In this document: positions 31,061 to 40,129 of the stretch, in pieces
Layout of the letters: each line of letters begins with the position of its first letter
Position numbering within the stretch: the stretch's first letter is position 1
NCBI GenBank assembly: GCA_000151295.1
Contig: GG745328.1
Location: forward strand, 2,303,992-2,367,991
Direction: 5' to 3'
DNA: 64,000 nt
DNA from: Allomyces macrogynus ATCC 38327
Taxonomy: Eukaryota; Blastocladiomycota; Blastocladiomycetes; Blastocladiales; Blastocladiaceae
Notes under the pieces: model-generated
What the model saw: only the letters and a program-made list of their open reading frames with translations
Told to the model about the DNA's origin: nothing
Databases searched by the model: none
Program-made: the position numbers and the translations under genes

Positions 31061-32416
31061 ATGGCCCTCGTGTCGCTCGCCCACAACGACGACGTGCTCG
31101 TGGATCACTGCGCCGCCCTTGTCCCGCCCACCGTTGCCACTGATACCAATATGACCCCCGTCGCAACCTCGCTCGACGACTCCATGCCGGCCTTCCACAA
31201 GCCGCTGACCCCACCAGCGACGCCGCGCAAGCGCAGTACACGGCCGCCGACTCCCCCGAGCAAGTCGAGCTTGCCCACGCCCACGCGCACGCCGCGACGC
31301 GGCGCGCGCGGGTTGGCCGAAGTGCCAACCCACCATCACCGGCGCGCGCAGAGCACCAGCAGCGACGACGACATCCTGCTCGGTTCCGTCGCGCCCAGCA
31401 CAGGCAACACTCTCCCGACAACGACCAGCACCGACACTCCCATCGGCTCCCCGCGGGTGCGTGTACGGTCGCGCGCGACCCGCCCTGCTTCCCCGACGAG
31501 CCCCGGCGGGACCGCGCGCGAACTCGTCCTCCCGCCGTCCGGCACGCGTATTCAGCGGTCGGCCGACTTTGCAGTACGGCTTACCAAGCAGCACGCGGCG
31601 ACCGCCTACGCGCACGCCGTCAACTGGCTGCGCAGTGCCGTGACGAGTGCCGCGGCCGCGGCCGCCGCGACGGGTGGGGCCGAAGCGGCCGCGGTCGAGT
31701 GGACCCAGAACGATGATGTCACGACGATGACGCCGAAGCGCGCGCCGCGCAGCAGGGCAAGGAGTGGGAAGGGGGAATGGACGGCGGTGGCGCCGCCGAT
31801 GCAGGAGCCACCACAAACGGATGCCACGTCGACGGTCGTGGGGCAGTGGTTCATGCCTGGCCGCCGCCCGCAACTGTTTTCGTCGGTGCGCAATACGCTC
31901 GCGGTGGTCAGTTTGATTGTGGTTGCGGCCATGGTCGGGATTTTTCTCGTGTTCTCGGCAACGACGTTTTTTGCGACCACGTTCATTGGGTGTCTCCTGA
32001 TGTTGACGGTCGAGTCGGTTGTGCTTGTTGTGCCGGGTACGCGTGTTCCTTGGTCATCATTCGATGCAAGGTGCTTGGAGTTGACGTCGTCACCACCATT
32101 CCCAATAGGTATCGCCTTTGTCGTGATTCTCGGCATCGTCCTGGGCATCTTGGCCATCAGCTGGGTCGGCTTGTTCGGCCTCCGGTTCGGGCTCGACTCG
32201 TCGTCCATGTTTGCCACGCGTCTGGTGGGGGTCGCGCAGTACGTCAAGCGTGCTGTGCTCACCACGTCCGAGTCCGCTGCAGCCGGGCTCGCACCAGAGC
32301 GTGAGGCGCGCACGGCCGCAAGGAAAACGGGGTCCGCAAGTGGTAAGGTCCGGCGACTGTCGCCACATCCGCCGGCGCCGGGCACGCTTGCAGCCGAGTT
32401 GGGCGGGCAGTACTAG
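31061..32416 (+). CDS. Membrane protein with C-terminal hydrophobic hairpins, possibly promethin-like
   Basis: From the ATG at 31061 the frame is open for 451 codons. The first 270 residues are disordered (Thr/Pro/Ser/Arg-rich, several SP/TP sites such as PLTPPATPRKR). Then come hydrophobic stretches: TLAVVSLIVVAAMVGIFLVF, FFATTFIGCLLMLTVESVV and IAFVVILGIVLGILAISWVG. Bases 32037-32108 (72 nt) begin GTACGC and end AATAG and encode a charged interruption (TRVPWSSFDARCLELTS). Removing them joins VVLVVPG to IAFVVILG without changing frame, giving 427 aa and a continuous hydrophobic region, so this is probably an intron. The hairpin layout resembles promethin/LDAF1-type lipid-droplet proteins, but I cannot confirm that. 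Otherwise unknown. Confidence 0.65.
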   Translation: MALVSLAHNDDVLVDHCAALVPPTVATDTNMTPVATSLDDSMPAFHKPLTPPATPRKRSTRPPTPPSKSSLPTPTRTPRRGARGLAEVPTHHHRRAQSTSSDDDILLGSVAPSTGNTLPTTTSTDTPIGSPRVRVRSRATRPASPTSPGGTARELVLPPSGTRIQRSADFAVRLTKQHAATAYAHAVNWLRSAVTSAAAAAAATGGAEAAAVEWTQNDDVTTMTPKRAPRSRARSGKGEWTAVAPPMQEPPQTDATSTVVGQWFMPGRRPQLFSSVRNTLAVVSLIVVAAMVGIFLVFSATTFFATTFIGCLLMLTVESVVLVVPGTRVPWSSFDARCLELTSSPPFPIGIAFVVILGIVLGILAISWVGLFGLRFGLDSSSMFATRLVGVAQYVKRAVLTTSESAAAGLAPEREARTAARKTGSASGKVRRLSPHPPAPGTLAAELGGQY

Positions 32417-32951
32417 ATGGGGCCGCACGGGAGGAGAAAGGTGGCGCGTGGAGGTGTAGGGGAAGAGTGCTCGTTGGGCACTCGATCATTTTTTGGGTCG
32501 ACGATGTATTTATGTAGTGCTTTCTCGCAATATACGGCAGCCGAGCCGTTTTTGGTCCTGATTTCGCGTGGTCTTGTGCCGAGCGGCCGGTAGGTGCAGC
32601 GACGTTGTCGTCGTCGCACGCAAACTCAAACCGGCACTGCAAGCGATGTGCCGGCAGAGAAGGTTGCTACGCGTCTCGCAGCATCTCGACTCGACCAAGT
32701 CAGGCATTCGTGATTTGCACGTGCGCGATCTGCACTGCTTTGGTCGCCTTTGCTCGCTCGCTTCCCGTTTGCACGGCTGGGCATGACCTCTCGCCTTCCT
32801 CACGTCAGCGCTGCCGCACCGTCTCGACATCCGTTTGACCGTGAGCACGAGCACGAGCTCGAGCAGCTAGCGAAACGTCGCCCGTCACCGACCACACCCG
32901 CCTTTGCCGAGCACCGCGCGCCCAACGCTCCCCACACGCCACCTCAGCACC
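32417..32951. other. Intergenic, plus-strand promoter region
   Basis: About 535 bases between the membrane-protein stop and the WD40 start. AT-richer patch near 32485-32535 fits the upstream gene's 3' end. A GC-rich 5' UTR precedes 32952. No coding exon recognised. Confidence 0.3.
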
Positions 32952-34411
32952 ATGGTCAATTTCGGCACCAACGCCAACGACTACTTCCAGTCGGACGCCT
33001 CGCTGCGTCTTGCCAAGATCCGCGAGCTCAAGTGCACCAACACGCTCGGGAACCCGCTCACGCTGCCCGCCAAGATCCTCGCCCTCAAGCAGTTTGTCTC
33101 GCCGCACGTGCCCGCGTCCATCAACGCGCCGTACTTGCTTGTCGCTGATGCCGGCTTCAGTGCCCGGATTGTGAGCGCAGAGGTAGGCATGAGATTGCCG
33201 TCGCTGCGCTCGTTTGGAGAGCGTGCGTGCTGAACCGGTTTTCGGACTCTAGACGGGCACCTCGCTTACCGTGTTCAAGGGCCACACCGGGCCTGTCACG
33301 AGTACCGCCTACTACATTGATACCGCCGCCGATGACACGTTTGTTTTCACGGGCTCGTGGGACAAGTCGGTCAAGAAGTGGTCCGTCAAGGTGCGATCCG
33401 CTCGTCCCGCTCGGCGCGCAACCCGCACCCGTCCGCCATTTTCTCACCTTCCCCGATCATTTTTCCAGACGGGCGCATGCGTCTCGACCTGGAATCTGCA
33501 CCAGGACTTTGTCAAGTCGCTGGCGCTGAGTCCCGACGCGAAAACGCTCTACAGCGGGTCGTCCGACAAGACGATTCGCCAGCTGAACTTGGCCACAGGC
33601 AAGTCGGTCATGTTCAAGGGCCACACGCGCGGTGTCGAGGACCTGATCGTCGCTGACGAGGGTAAGGCGCTCTGGTCGTGCAGCTCCGACGGGTCGATCC
33701 GGAAATGGGACACGGCAACGGGCACGTGCACGGCTACGCTCACGGGGCACGACACGAGCGTGTATGCGCTGTTCTTGGATGACGAGACGTTGTGGAGTGG
33801 TGCGTTGTGCTCTTCATGTTTGCTTGAGTGCGGACAGGGAGGCTGAAGTGCGATGGTGGGTGGGTTAGCGTCGGCCGACAAATCGGTCAAGCGGTGGCCC
33901 ATCATGAACGACAAGATTGCGGCTGAGTCGTCGCTCGACCACGACGACTACGTCAAGACCCTTGTGCCGATTCACTCGGCCGTTCTCGCGACTGGCTGTC
34001 GCGACGAAAAGATCCGCATTTTCGATATGGGGGTACATGCCCTTGGTCGATGCAAACTCGTTGTCTCAGCGCTCACGGTCTGCCACGTTGCTAGTCGGAA
34101 GCGCTGCTCAAGATCCTTGATGGCCACTTTGACGAGGTCTCGGCGCTGTGCCTCATCGGTTCCACGCTCTACTCGGGATCATTGGACTGCACGCTGCGGT
34201 CATGGAGCGTGTCGGGTATGTGTTGCTCGTCATTCTGTCCACCTCACGCAGCGCACTGACGAACGTGACATCGACAGATATCCTTGACCCGAAGATCCAG
34301 TTCAAGCTCGACATCAAGCTCGACGAGGACGAGGTCGTCCAGCACGCGAGCAGCGGGCTGACCGAAGAGGAGGAGCGCGAGTTGGCCGAGCTCATGAGCG
34401 ACGACGAATGA
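32952..34411 (+). CDS. WD40 beta-propeller protein
   Basis: Scaffold-type WD40 protein; specific partner unknown. Inferred introns start near 33183, 33391, 33795, 34030 and 34216; several have GT(A/G)-C/T donors and TAG/CAG acceptors. The joined protein starts MVNFGTNANDYFQSD and has about six repeats, for example FVFTGSWDKSVKKWSV, TLYSGSSDKTIRQLNL, LWSCSSDGSIRKWDT, SADKSVKRWPI, LATGCRDEKIRIFDM and LYSGSLDCTLRSWSV. Each shows the expected GH ... WD-like spacing. The C-terminus is acidic (LTEEEERELAELMSDDE). Without an additional domain the cellular role cannot be read. It converges on the AIP-like gene with only about 100 bases between stop codons. Confidence 0.85.
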
Positions 34412-34513
34412 GCGGATTCCAGTCATTGCAAACGTATCATCTCATTAACCGAAAAAATAGAGACTCGTGTTTCCAATATATACCATTCAGTCTCTCCACC
34501 AAGTTCCCCGCCT

Positions 34514-36028
34514 TCAAACGGCGCTCAAAAACACGCCCCGCCACAGTCGACTCTCCTGCTGCCTGGCAGCCTTCCACTTGCCCTGCAAGTCCTGCCACGC
34601 GGCGGCCCACTCTGGGTCGGACCGCGTCATCGCGCCTGTCTCCAACACCGCCAAGAAATCACGCTCGGCCAACTCCAAGTCGCGCCCGCGGCGTAAATGT
34701 GCGAGCCCACGGCGAAACAATGCCTTGGGGTGATTCGGCGCCGATGTCAAAATCTCGGTGCACTGCTTGGCCGCCGCATCGTACTCGCTGAGCTTGAGAC
34801 TGCACAGCGCATAGTTGAGCCGCACCGCGAGTAAACTCTCGTCGAGCCACGTCGACGACACTTGGTCCTCGTGCTCGATCGGCGGCGCGCGCGCTTGGGG
34901 GCCGTCGATCGGCTCACCACGGTGTGCGCGCTCGCGACGCGCGTCGGCGACGTTGGGTGCTTGCGCAACGGCTTCGAGCAGTTCCAGGGAACGGCGGTAC
35001 GCGTCGCGCGCCGCGGACCAGTCGCTTGGGGTGGATCGGACGAGCGCGGTCCCGCGCGCGCGGTGCGTGGGTGCTTCGTTGTACCTCTCCACGATCGACA
35101 TTTCCCAGACCTTGCGCTCGTACTGGTCCTGCGTCTGCACGTCGAGCAGAATCACTTCGATCTCGAGTGGCGTGCCCTGTGTCGAGTACAGGTCGGCGTG
35201 CTTTTCCGCGTCGACGGCGAGACCCATGCAGCACGTGTGCGCGGCAGCGGCGGGGGCAGGGCGGCCGGCGCGTTGCGCGTCGGCGGCAGCGCGTTCCTTG
35301 CGCAGGAGTGACTCGAGTTGGATGAAGCCCTGGTGGATCAAAGTGGTGAGCACGCGAGTCGTTGAAACTGGACAATGAGAATGGCCCCACGCACGTCTGT
35401 GTACTCGGGCGCAAGCAGGAACCGGCTCGTCTCGCCCGGGCGCATCGTGCATACAGCTGTTTCGAGCGCGGGGAACATGAATTTACGCCCAATGCGCAGC
35501 TCAAACGGCTCCTCGTCGACGGTCGAATCCGCGACCGTGCGCCGCACCGACGGGTCGAACGTGTACTGAACACCCGACGGCGAGGCATAGACGGCCTTGG
35601 GTGCTGTCGGCGCGGAGCTGGCGCCGTCGTCATCGGAATCGTCGCCATTCCGCTCGGATTTTGGGTGGAGAGCCTCCTTGGAGTCCTTAAGCTCGCGCTT
35701 GCGCGCCGTCGCGTCTTCCCAGGGGTCGTGTCGTCCCCCGTGACCATGGTGGTGGTGGTGGTGGTGGTGGTGGTGGTGGTTTTTGGTCACAGCACTTGCC
35801 TGCACCATTCCGTCGGTTCCCGGGCGCGGTTGTCGCGACCTTGGACTTGGAGCCGGCCTTTTCGAGCTGGCGGAACGGTGCCGTCGTCACCTTGTAGTGC
35901 AGCTTGGCGTTGGTGCCCTTGACCCACGCCATGGGTTGCTGGTTCTGGTCATCGTCGTCCCCATTCTTGGCACGCGCCGGCTTGAGGACAATCTTGACAA
36001 TGCCGCCGTCGTCGGTTACTTTTTGCAT
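34514..36028 (-). CDS. AIP/XAP2-like FKBP-TPR co-chaperone with poly-His insertion
   Basis: HSP90/HSC70 co-chaperone family of AIP/AIPL1. Starts at the ATG at 36028 (MQKVTDDGGIVKIV) with an FKBP-like first strand set (GTNAKLHYKV). It resumes after an insertion with ELRIGRKFMFPALETAVCTM and RPGETSRFLLAPEY. A clear intron (35330-35394) follows. The second exon has the AIP-type linker (CCMGLAVDAE, PLEIEVILLDV) and a three-TPR domain (RLNYALCSLKLSEYDAAAK, HPKALFRRGLAHLRRG), ending RLWRGVFLSAV. The FKBP part is split by about 100 residues containing eleven consecutive His and an acidic stretch. The frame changes once between about 35800 and 35840; a 40-nt GT-AG intron (35800-35839) would fix it and give 469 aa, but a one-base assembly error would also do so. 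Confidence 0.85.
35744..35781. repeat. (GGT)n microsatellite encoding poly-His on the minus strand
   Basis: An uninterrupted run of GGT triplets; on the minus strand it reads CAC repeats and gives the poly-His tract of the AIP-like protein. Triplet runs of this kind are slippage-prone, which matters because the only frame problem in this gene is next to it. Confidence 0.9.
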
Positions 36029-36298
36029 CGTGTTGCGCGTGGCTGGAGGCAAGAAAGCCGGGAAGGATTGGATCAGCGCTGCCGGCAGTCGAGTCGCGTC
36101 ACATCGTGGGCAGGACCAAGGTGAGAACCGCACCGCCTCGAACACCGTCTTGATCTGTTTTTGCCATGCAATTTTCGGCCAACACTCACCGAATGGCGGC
36201 AACCAACCAAAGCAGCAACATAGGTGCGAAATAACTAACTATATCTAGCAACAATCGACGGAAACGGCACAAGTGAACCAAAATGACAGCAAAACCGC

Positions 36299-37270
36299 TT
36301 ACTTCTTCTTCTTCTTGGCCTCGAGCGCCTCGCGTGCGCGCTTGTACTTCATCCAGGCCGGCTCGTTCGGGTCGACCTCGTCGCTCTTCTGCATGTACTT
36401 TTCACGCTTGGCCTTGGACGCGGCGTTCTCAATCGGGATTTGGAACCCGGACAGGAGCGTGCGCGCCTCGCGGTCATTGTAGGCGGTCGTCTTGAAGACC
36501 ACGTCGAAACCGCACATGAACGGGTACCGGTCAAACGTTTGCTCGATCTCCGGGAAGTAGGACATGGACTTGGGCTCGAACCCGACCTTGATGTTACCCG
36601 TGCCATCGCCGGCCGTCGCCGGGATACCATACCACGTCTTGAGTCGCGGCAAGACGAGCTCCACCAACTTGTCGAGGAACTGGTACATGTCATCCCCCTG
36701 CAGCTCCACCTTGACACCGACCGGCATCCCATCGCGCAACTTCCACAGCGCCACGTTCGACGTGGACCGCACAATCTCCGGGTGCTTCCCGGTAATCGCC
36801 TCGAGCTGCGTGAGCGCGTTGAGCAGGACATACTTGTTGGTGACGGCGTCCTTGAGGAATGTGTGCACGACAATCGACGTGAGTTCCGGGACGTTCGAGT
36901 GCGTGCGCGCCGGCTCGGGCTTGCGCATCGTCGTGTCGCGGTACCGCGGCGTCTCGTGCTTCTTGAACGCCGTGTTCTTGGTGTTCAGACCGGGCACATA
37001 CTTGTCGTGCGCAAGCCGCTCCGGGTTCGCCGGATCCTTGTGGTTGTAGGACAGGTAGAGCAGGTCCGCCGCAAGCGTGCGGTCGTAGTGGTCGCGCATG
37101 CGCGACTCGATAGGGGTCGCTCGGTCCGCGCGGAATAGCGACTCGGGGAGGGAAACGTCGTCCCGCGGCAGCGGCACGGGGAACGGCACGGCCGCGTCGC
37201 TGGGGGTCGTGGCCGCAGCGGCGGCCGTCGACGAGCGCCGGATCGATTGGCGCAGCACGGTGCGGAGCAT
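36299..37270 (-). CDS. MRPL7: Mitochondrial large-subunit ribosomal protein uL5m
   Basis: uL5 contacts 5S rRNA/central protuberance in bacteria and sits in the same place in mitoribosomes. Single exon, 323 aa from ATG 37270. The N-terminal 30 residues (MLRTVLRQSIRRSSTAAAA) form a basic, amphipathic mitochondrial targeting sequence, which decides this start over upstream in-frame codons. The uL5 core is clear: VPELTSIVVHTFLKDAVTNK, LEAITGKHPEIVRSTSNVA, GVKVELQGDDMYQFLDKLVE and the C-terminal ribosome-binding half with FDRYPFMCGFDVVFKTTAYND. It ends in a Lys run (EALEAKKKKK). It is divergent from Rpt5 with 415 bases between starts. Confidence 0.9.
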   Translation of the reverse strand: MLRTVLRQSIRRSSTAAAAATTPSDAAVPFPVPLPRDDVSLPESLFRADRATPIESRMRDHYDRTLAADLLYLSYNHKDPANPERLAHDKYVPGLNTKNTAFKKHETPRYRDTTMRKPEPARTHSNVPELTSIVVHTFLKDAVTNKYVLLNALTQLEAITGKHPEIVRSTSNVALWKLRDGMPVGVKVELQGDDMYQFLDKLVELVLPRLKTWYGIPATAGDGTGNIKVGFEPKSMSYFPEIEQTFDRYPFMCGFDVVFKTTAYNDREARTLLSGFQIPIENAASKAKREKYMQKSDEVDPNEPAWMKYKRAREALEAKKKKK

Positions 37271-37685
37271 GGTGATTGACAGGACGGGTCGTCGAAAGTC
37301 GGGTCGGGAGGCTCGGATCACGGCGGTTCTGCCCAGAACGCCACACGAATCGGCGGCAGCGAGGATGCAGGTGCGACTGCGGGTAGTCGCGCGTGCAGGT
37401 GGATTGGTCGCGCACAACAGATTGGTTTGCGCACGAAGATCATAAATGTTAGCGGCCAGTTGGTGTAGCTGGTGTGTGCGGTAGAGAACGAGTGATCAGC
37501 CGTCACGCCAGACGCCTGCCACAGCCATCGCAACACGACAAGGACGCGCTTGCTCCTGCTGACGCTCTTCCACGACGCGTCGAGCAGCACCATCTCGACC
37601 CCAACCGGACCGCGGCTGATCACCGCGAGCCCGACCCGCACCCACGACTCCGTGACCCGCAAGCAGCAGCAGCAACAGTTCCACC
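37271..37685. promoter_or_regulatory. Shared promoter region uL5m/Rpt5
   Basis: Two housekeeping genes start in opposite directions 415 bases apart. The segment contains an AT-richer centre near 37430-37460 between GC-rich flanks. No specific factor site is recognised. Confidence 0.35.
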
Positions 37686-39442
37686 ATGGCCACGCTCGAA
37701 GACAAGTCGATTTGGAACGACCAGGAGGGGCTCGACGACCTCGGCCAGGAAATTCTGCGCTCGAGCACTGACGACATTAGCAGCCGCGCACGGCTTCTTG
37801 AGAATGAGATCAAGGTATTGATTGCGTCTTTGCGATGATGATCGCGCCGGCCGTGCTCCTGCTCGCCTGTCTGGGGCGGTTGCGCTGGACGAAATTGGCG
37901 AGTCTTGGCTCGCGAACCCGCTCGCATCGCCCACAGGCCCAACAACACGTTGATTCCGTGAAATTGACACAAAACGGCGCTTCAATAGGTCATGAAGTCG
38001 GAACTGAGCCGGCTGCAGCACGAGCAAAACCACATGCGCGAGCAAATCAAGGACAACAAGGAGAAGATCAAGCTCAACAAGCAGCTCCCATACCTGGTCG
38101 GCAACGTTGTCGAGGTACGGCTCGACTCTCTCTCTTTCCATCCGACCGCATTCCCTCGCAATTGACGCGCTCTTAACGCTCTGTTACAGCTCTTGGAGAT
38201 GAACCCGGACGAGGAGCCCGAGGAGGACGGCGCCAACGTTGACCTCGACTCGCAGCGCAAAGGCAAGTGCGCCGTCATCAAGACGTCGACGCGTCAGGTA
38301 CGCGTCTTTTTCTTCACCCATTTCTCCATCGCAAACAGCACCAGGTTGACCGTGATTGATAGACCGTGTTCCTGCCCATGGTCGGTCTCGTCGACCCGTC
38401 CGAGCTGCGGCCAGGAGACCTTGTCGGTGTCAACAAGGACTCGTACCTGATTCTCGACAAGCTGCCCGCCGAGTTTGACCCGCGCGCCAAGGCCATGGAG
38501 GTCGACGAGAAGCCGTCCGAGGACTACGGTGACATTGGTGGGCTCGACAAGCAAATCGAGGAACTCGTCGAGGCTATTGTCCTGCCCATCACGCATGCCG
38601 ATCGGTTCAAGAACCTCGGCATCAAGCCGCCCAAGGGCGTGCTCATGTACGATTCGCGTTTCTCATGTCCTCGTCACACTCCCTCCTCCTCACCTTTGAA
38701 TTTGACACGTGTCTAGGTACGGCCCGCCAGGAACCGGCAAGACGCTGCTCGCGCGCGCGTGCGCGGCGCAGACCAACTCGACGTTCCTCAAGCTCGCCGG
38801 CCCGTCCCTTGTGCAAATGTTCATTGGTGACGGTGCCAAGATTGTGCGCGACGCGTTTGCGCTCGCCAAGGAAAAGGCCCCCGCCATTATCTTCATTGAC
38901 GAAATTGACGCGGTCGGGACCAAGCGGTTCGACTCGGACAAGTCGGGCGATCGCGAAGTGCAGCGCACGATGCTCGAGCTGCTCAACCAACTCGACGGGT
39001 TCTCGTCGGACGAGCAAATTAAGGTGATTGCCGCGACGAACCGTATTGATATCTTGGATCCGGCTTTGCTGCGGTCTGGGCGTCTTGACCGCAAGATCGA
39101 GTTCCCGCACCCGAACGAGGAGGCGCGCGCGCGGATTCTGCAAATTCATTCGCGCAAGATGACCGTCTCGCCTGACGTCAACTTTGACGAGATTGCCCGG
39201 TCGTGCGACGAGTTCAATGGCGCGCAGTGCAAGGCCGTCTGTGTCGAGGCGGGGATGATTGCGCTGCGTCGTGGGGCCACGACCATCAACCACGAGGATT
39301 TCATGGAGGGTACGTTGCTTGGCGGCACATTTAGGGCTGTTGGCGGCGCGCATCTTCACCTGACCATTTTTTGCATTCTTCTCCACCAGGTATCCAAGAG
39401 GTGCAGGCCAAGAAGAAGACGGTGCTGCAGTACTACGCGTAA
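37686..39442 (+). CDS. RPT5: 26S proteasome regulatory ATPase Rpt5
   Basis: One of six AAA ATPases in the proteasome base; unfolds substrates and opens the 20S gate. Six exons, about 430 aa. The N-terminus ([20 protein letters not shown]) and coiled coil ([19 protein letters not shown]) come first. An OB domain follows, then the AAA module: Walker [19 protein letters not shown] (with an intron splitting the codon just before YGPP), pore loop MFIGDGAK, Walker [12 protein letters not shown] and arginine finger/[16 protein letters not shown]. The C-terminus VLQYYA is the HbYX motif that docks into the 20S alpha ring, and KKKxxLQYYA is specific for Rpt5 among the six Rpt proteins. Confidence 0.97.
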
Positions 39443-40129
39443 AGAACGTCCGTGCTGCCCCTGCCGCCGGCCGGCGTGGCCGCGGCGGGCTTGCTCCTGT
39501 CGGTCGGGCTCGCGGCCATCGCGGTCGCTCGCGCTCTGGCTGGGAGAGAGAAATGGTCGTTTTCGGAGGTGCAAATACAATACGGACAATGATGGTATTC
39601 TTGATGGTGTTTTTGTGCACGCGAGGAGAGGATTTGCCAATCGCCGAGGTTGCTAAAGGCCACGTTGCGATTTGCCCACGCCCGGCTCTCAGTCCCCCTC
39701 TCCCCAACAACGCCTTGGACCAAGTCAACAGCACGCCGTTTGGCCTTAGGCCTTCTAGCTGCAAGAGGGGATTGTTCCCTCTTTTCTCTCGCAAAAAGCG
39801 AGGCCCCACCAGCAACGCAGTTGCCCGCATCAGCATTTCAGCGAAGAGTAGCAACGGCGACGAACCAAGCAGGCAGCAACGACGACGAGCACGCGCCGGC
39901 CGATGGCGGCATCCTGAACTGAGGACCCGACGACTGCCCGCTTTTTCAAGTTGCTGACGACGACGCACGACGAAGGTCACATCTGACACCTGGTCGAAGT
40001 GGTGCGTCCCAGTTTCCTTTCTGTCATGGGGGCCGTTGACGGTGGGGCCTGTCGTCGACGGCGGGGTCATGTCCATCCTCCGGTCTTGACGAGTTGAGCC
40101 TACGTGTAATCTCTAGGTCGCGCGCAACC
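39443..40129. other. Intergenic, bZIP promoter region
   Basis: About 690 bases between Rpt5 and the bZIP gene, both plus strand. Contains a short open frame (39553-39957) without family resemblance and with codon use unlike its neighbours. Expected to hold the Rpt5 3' UTR and bZIP promoter. No UPR-type element (CCAGC-N-CGTG or CACGTG pair) was spotted by eye. Confidence 0.3.
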
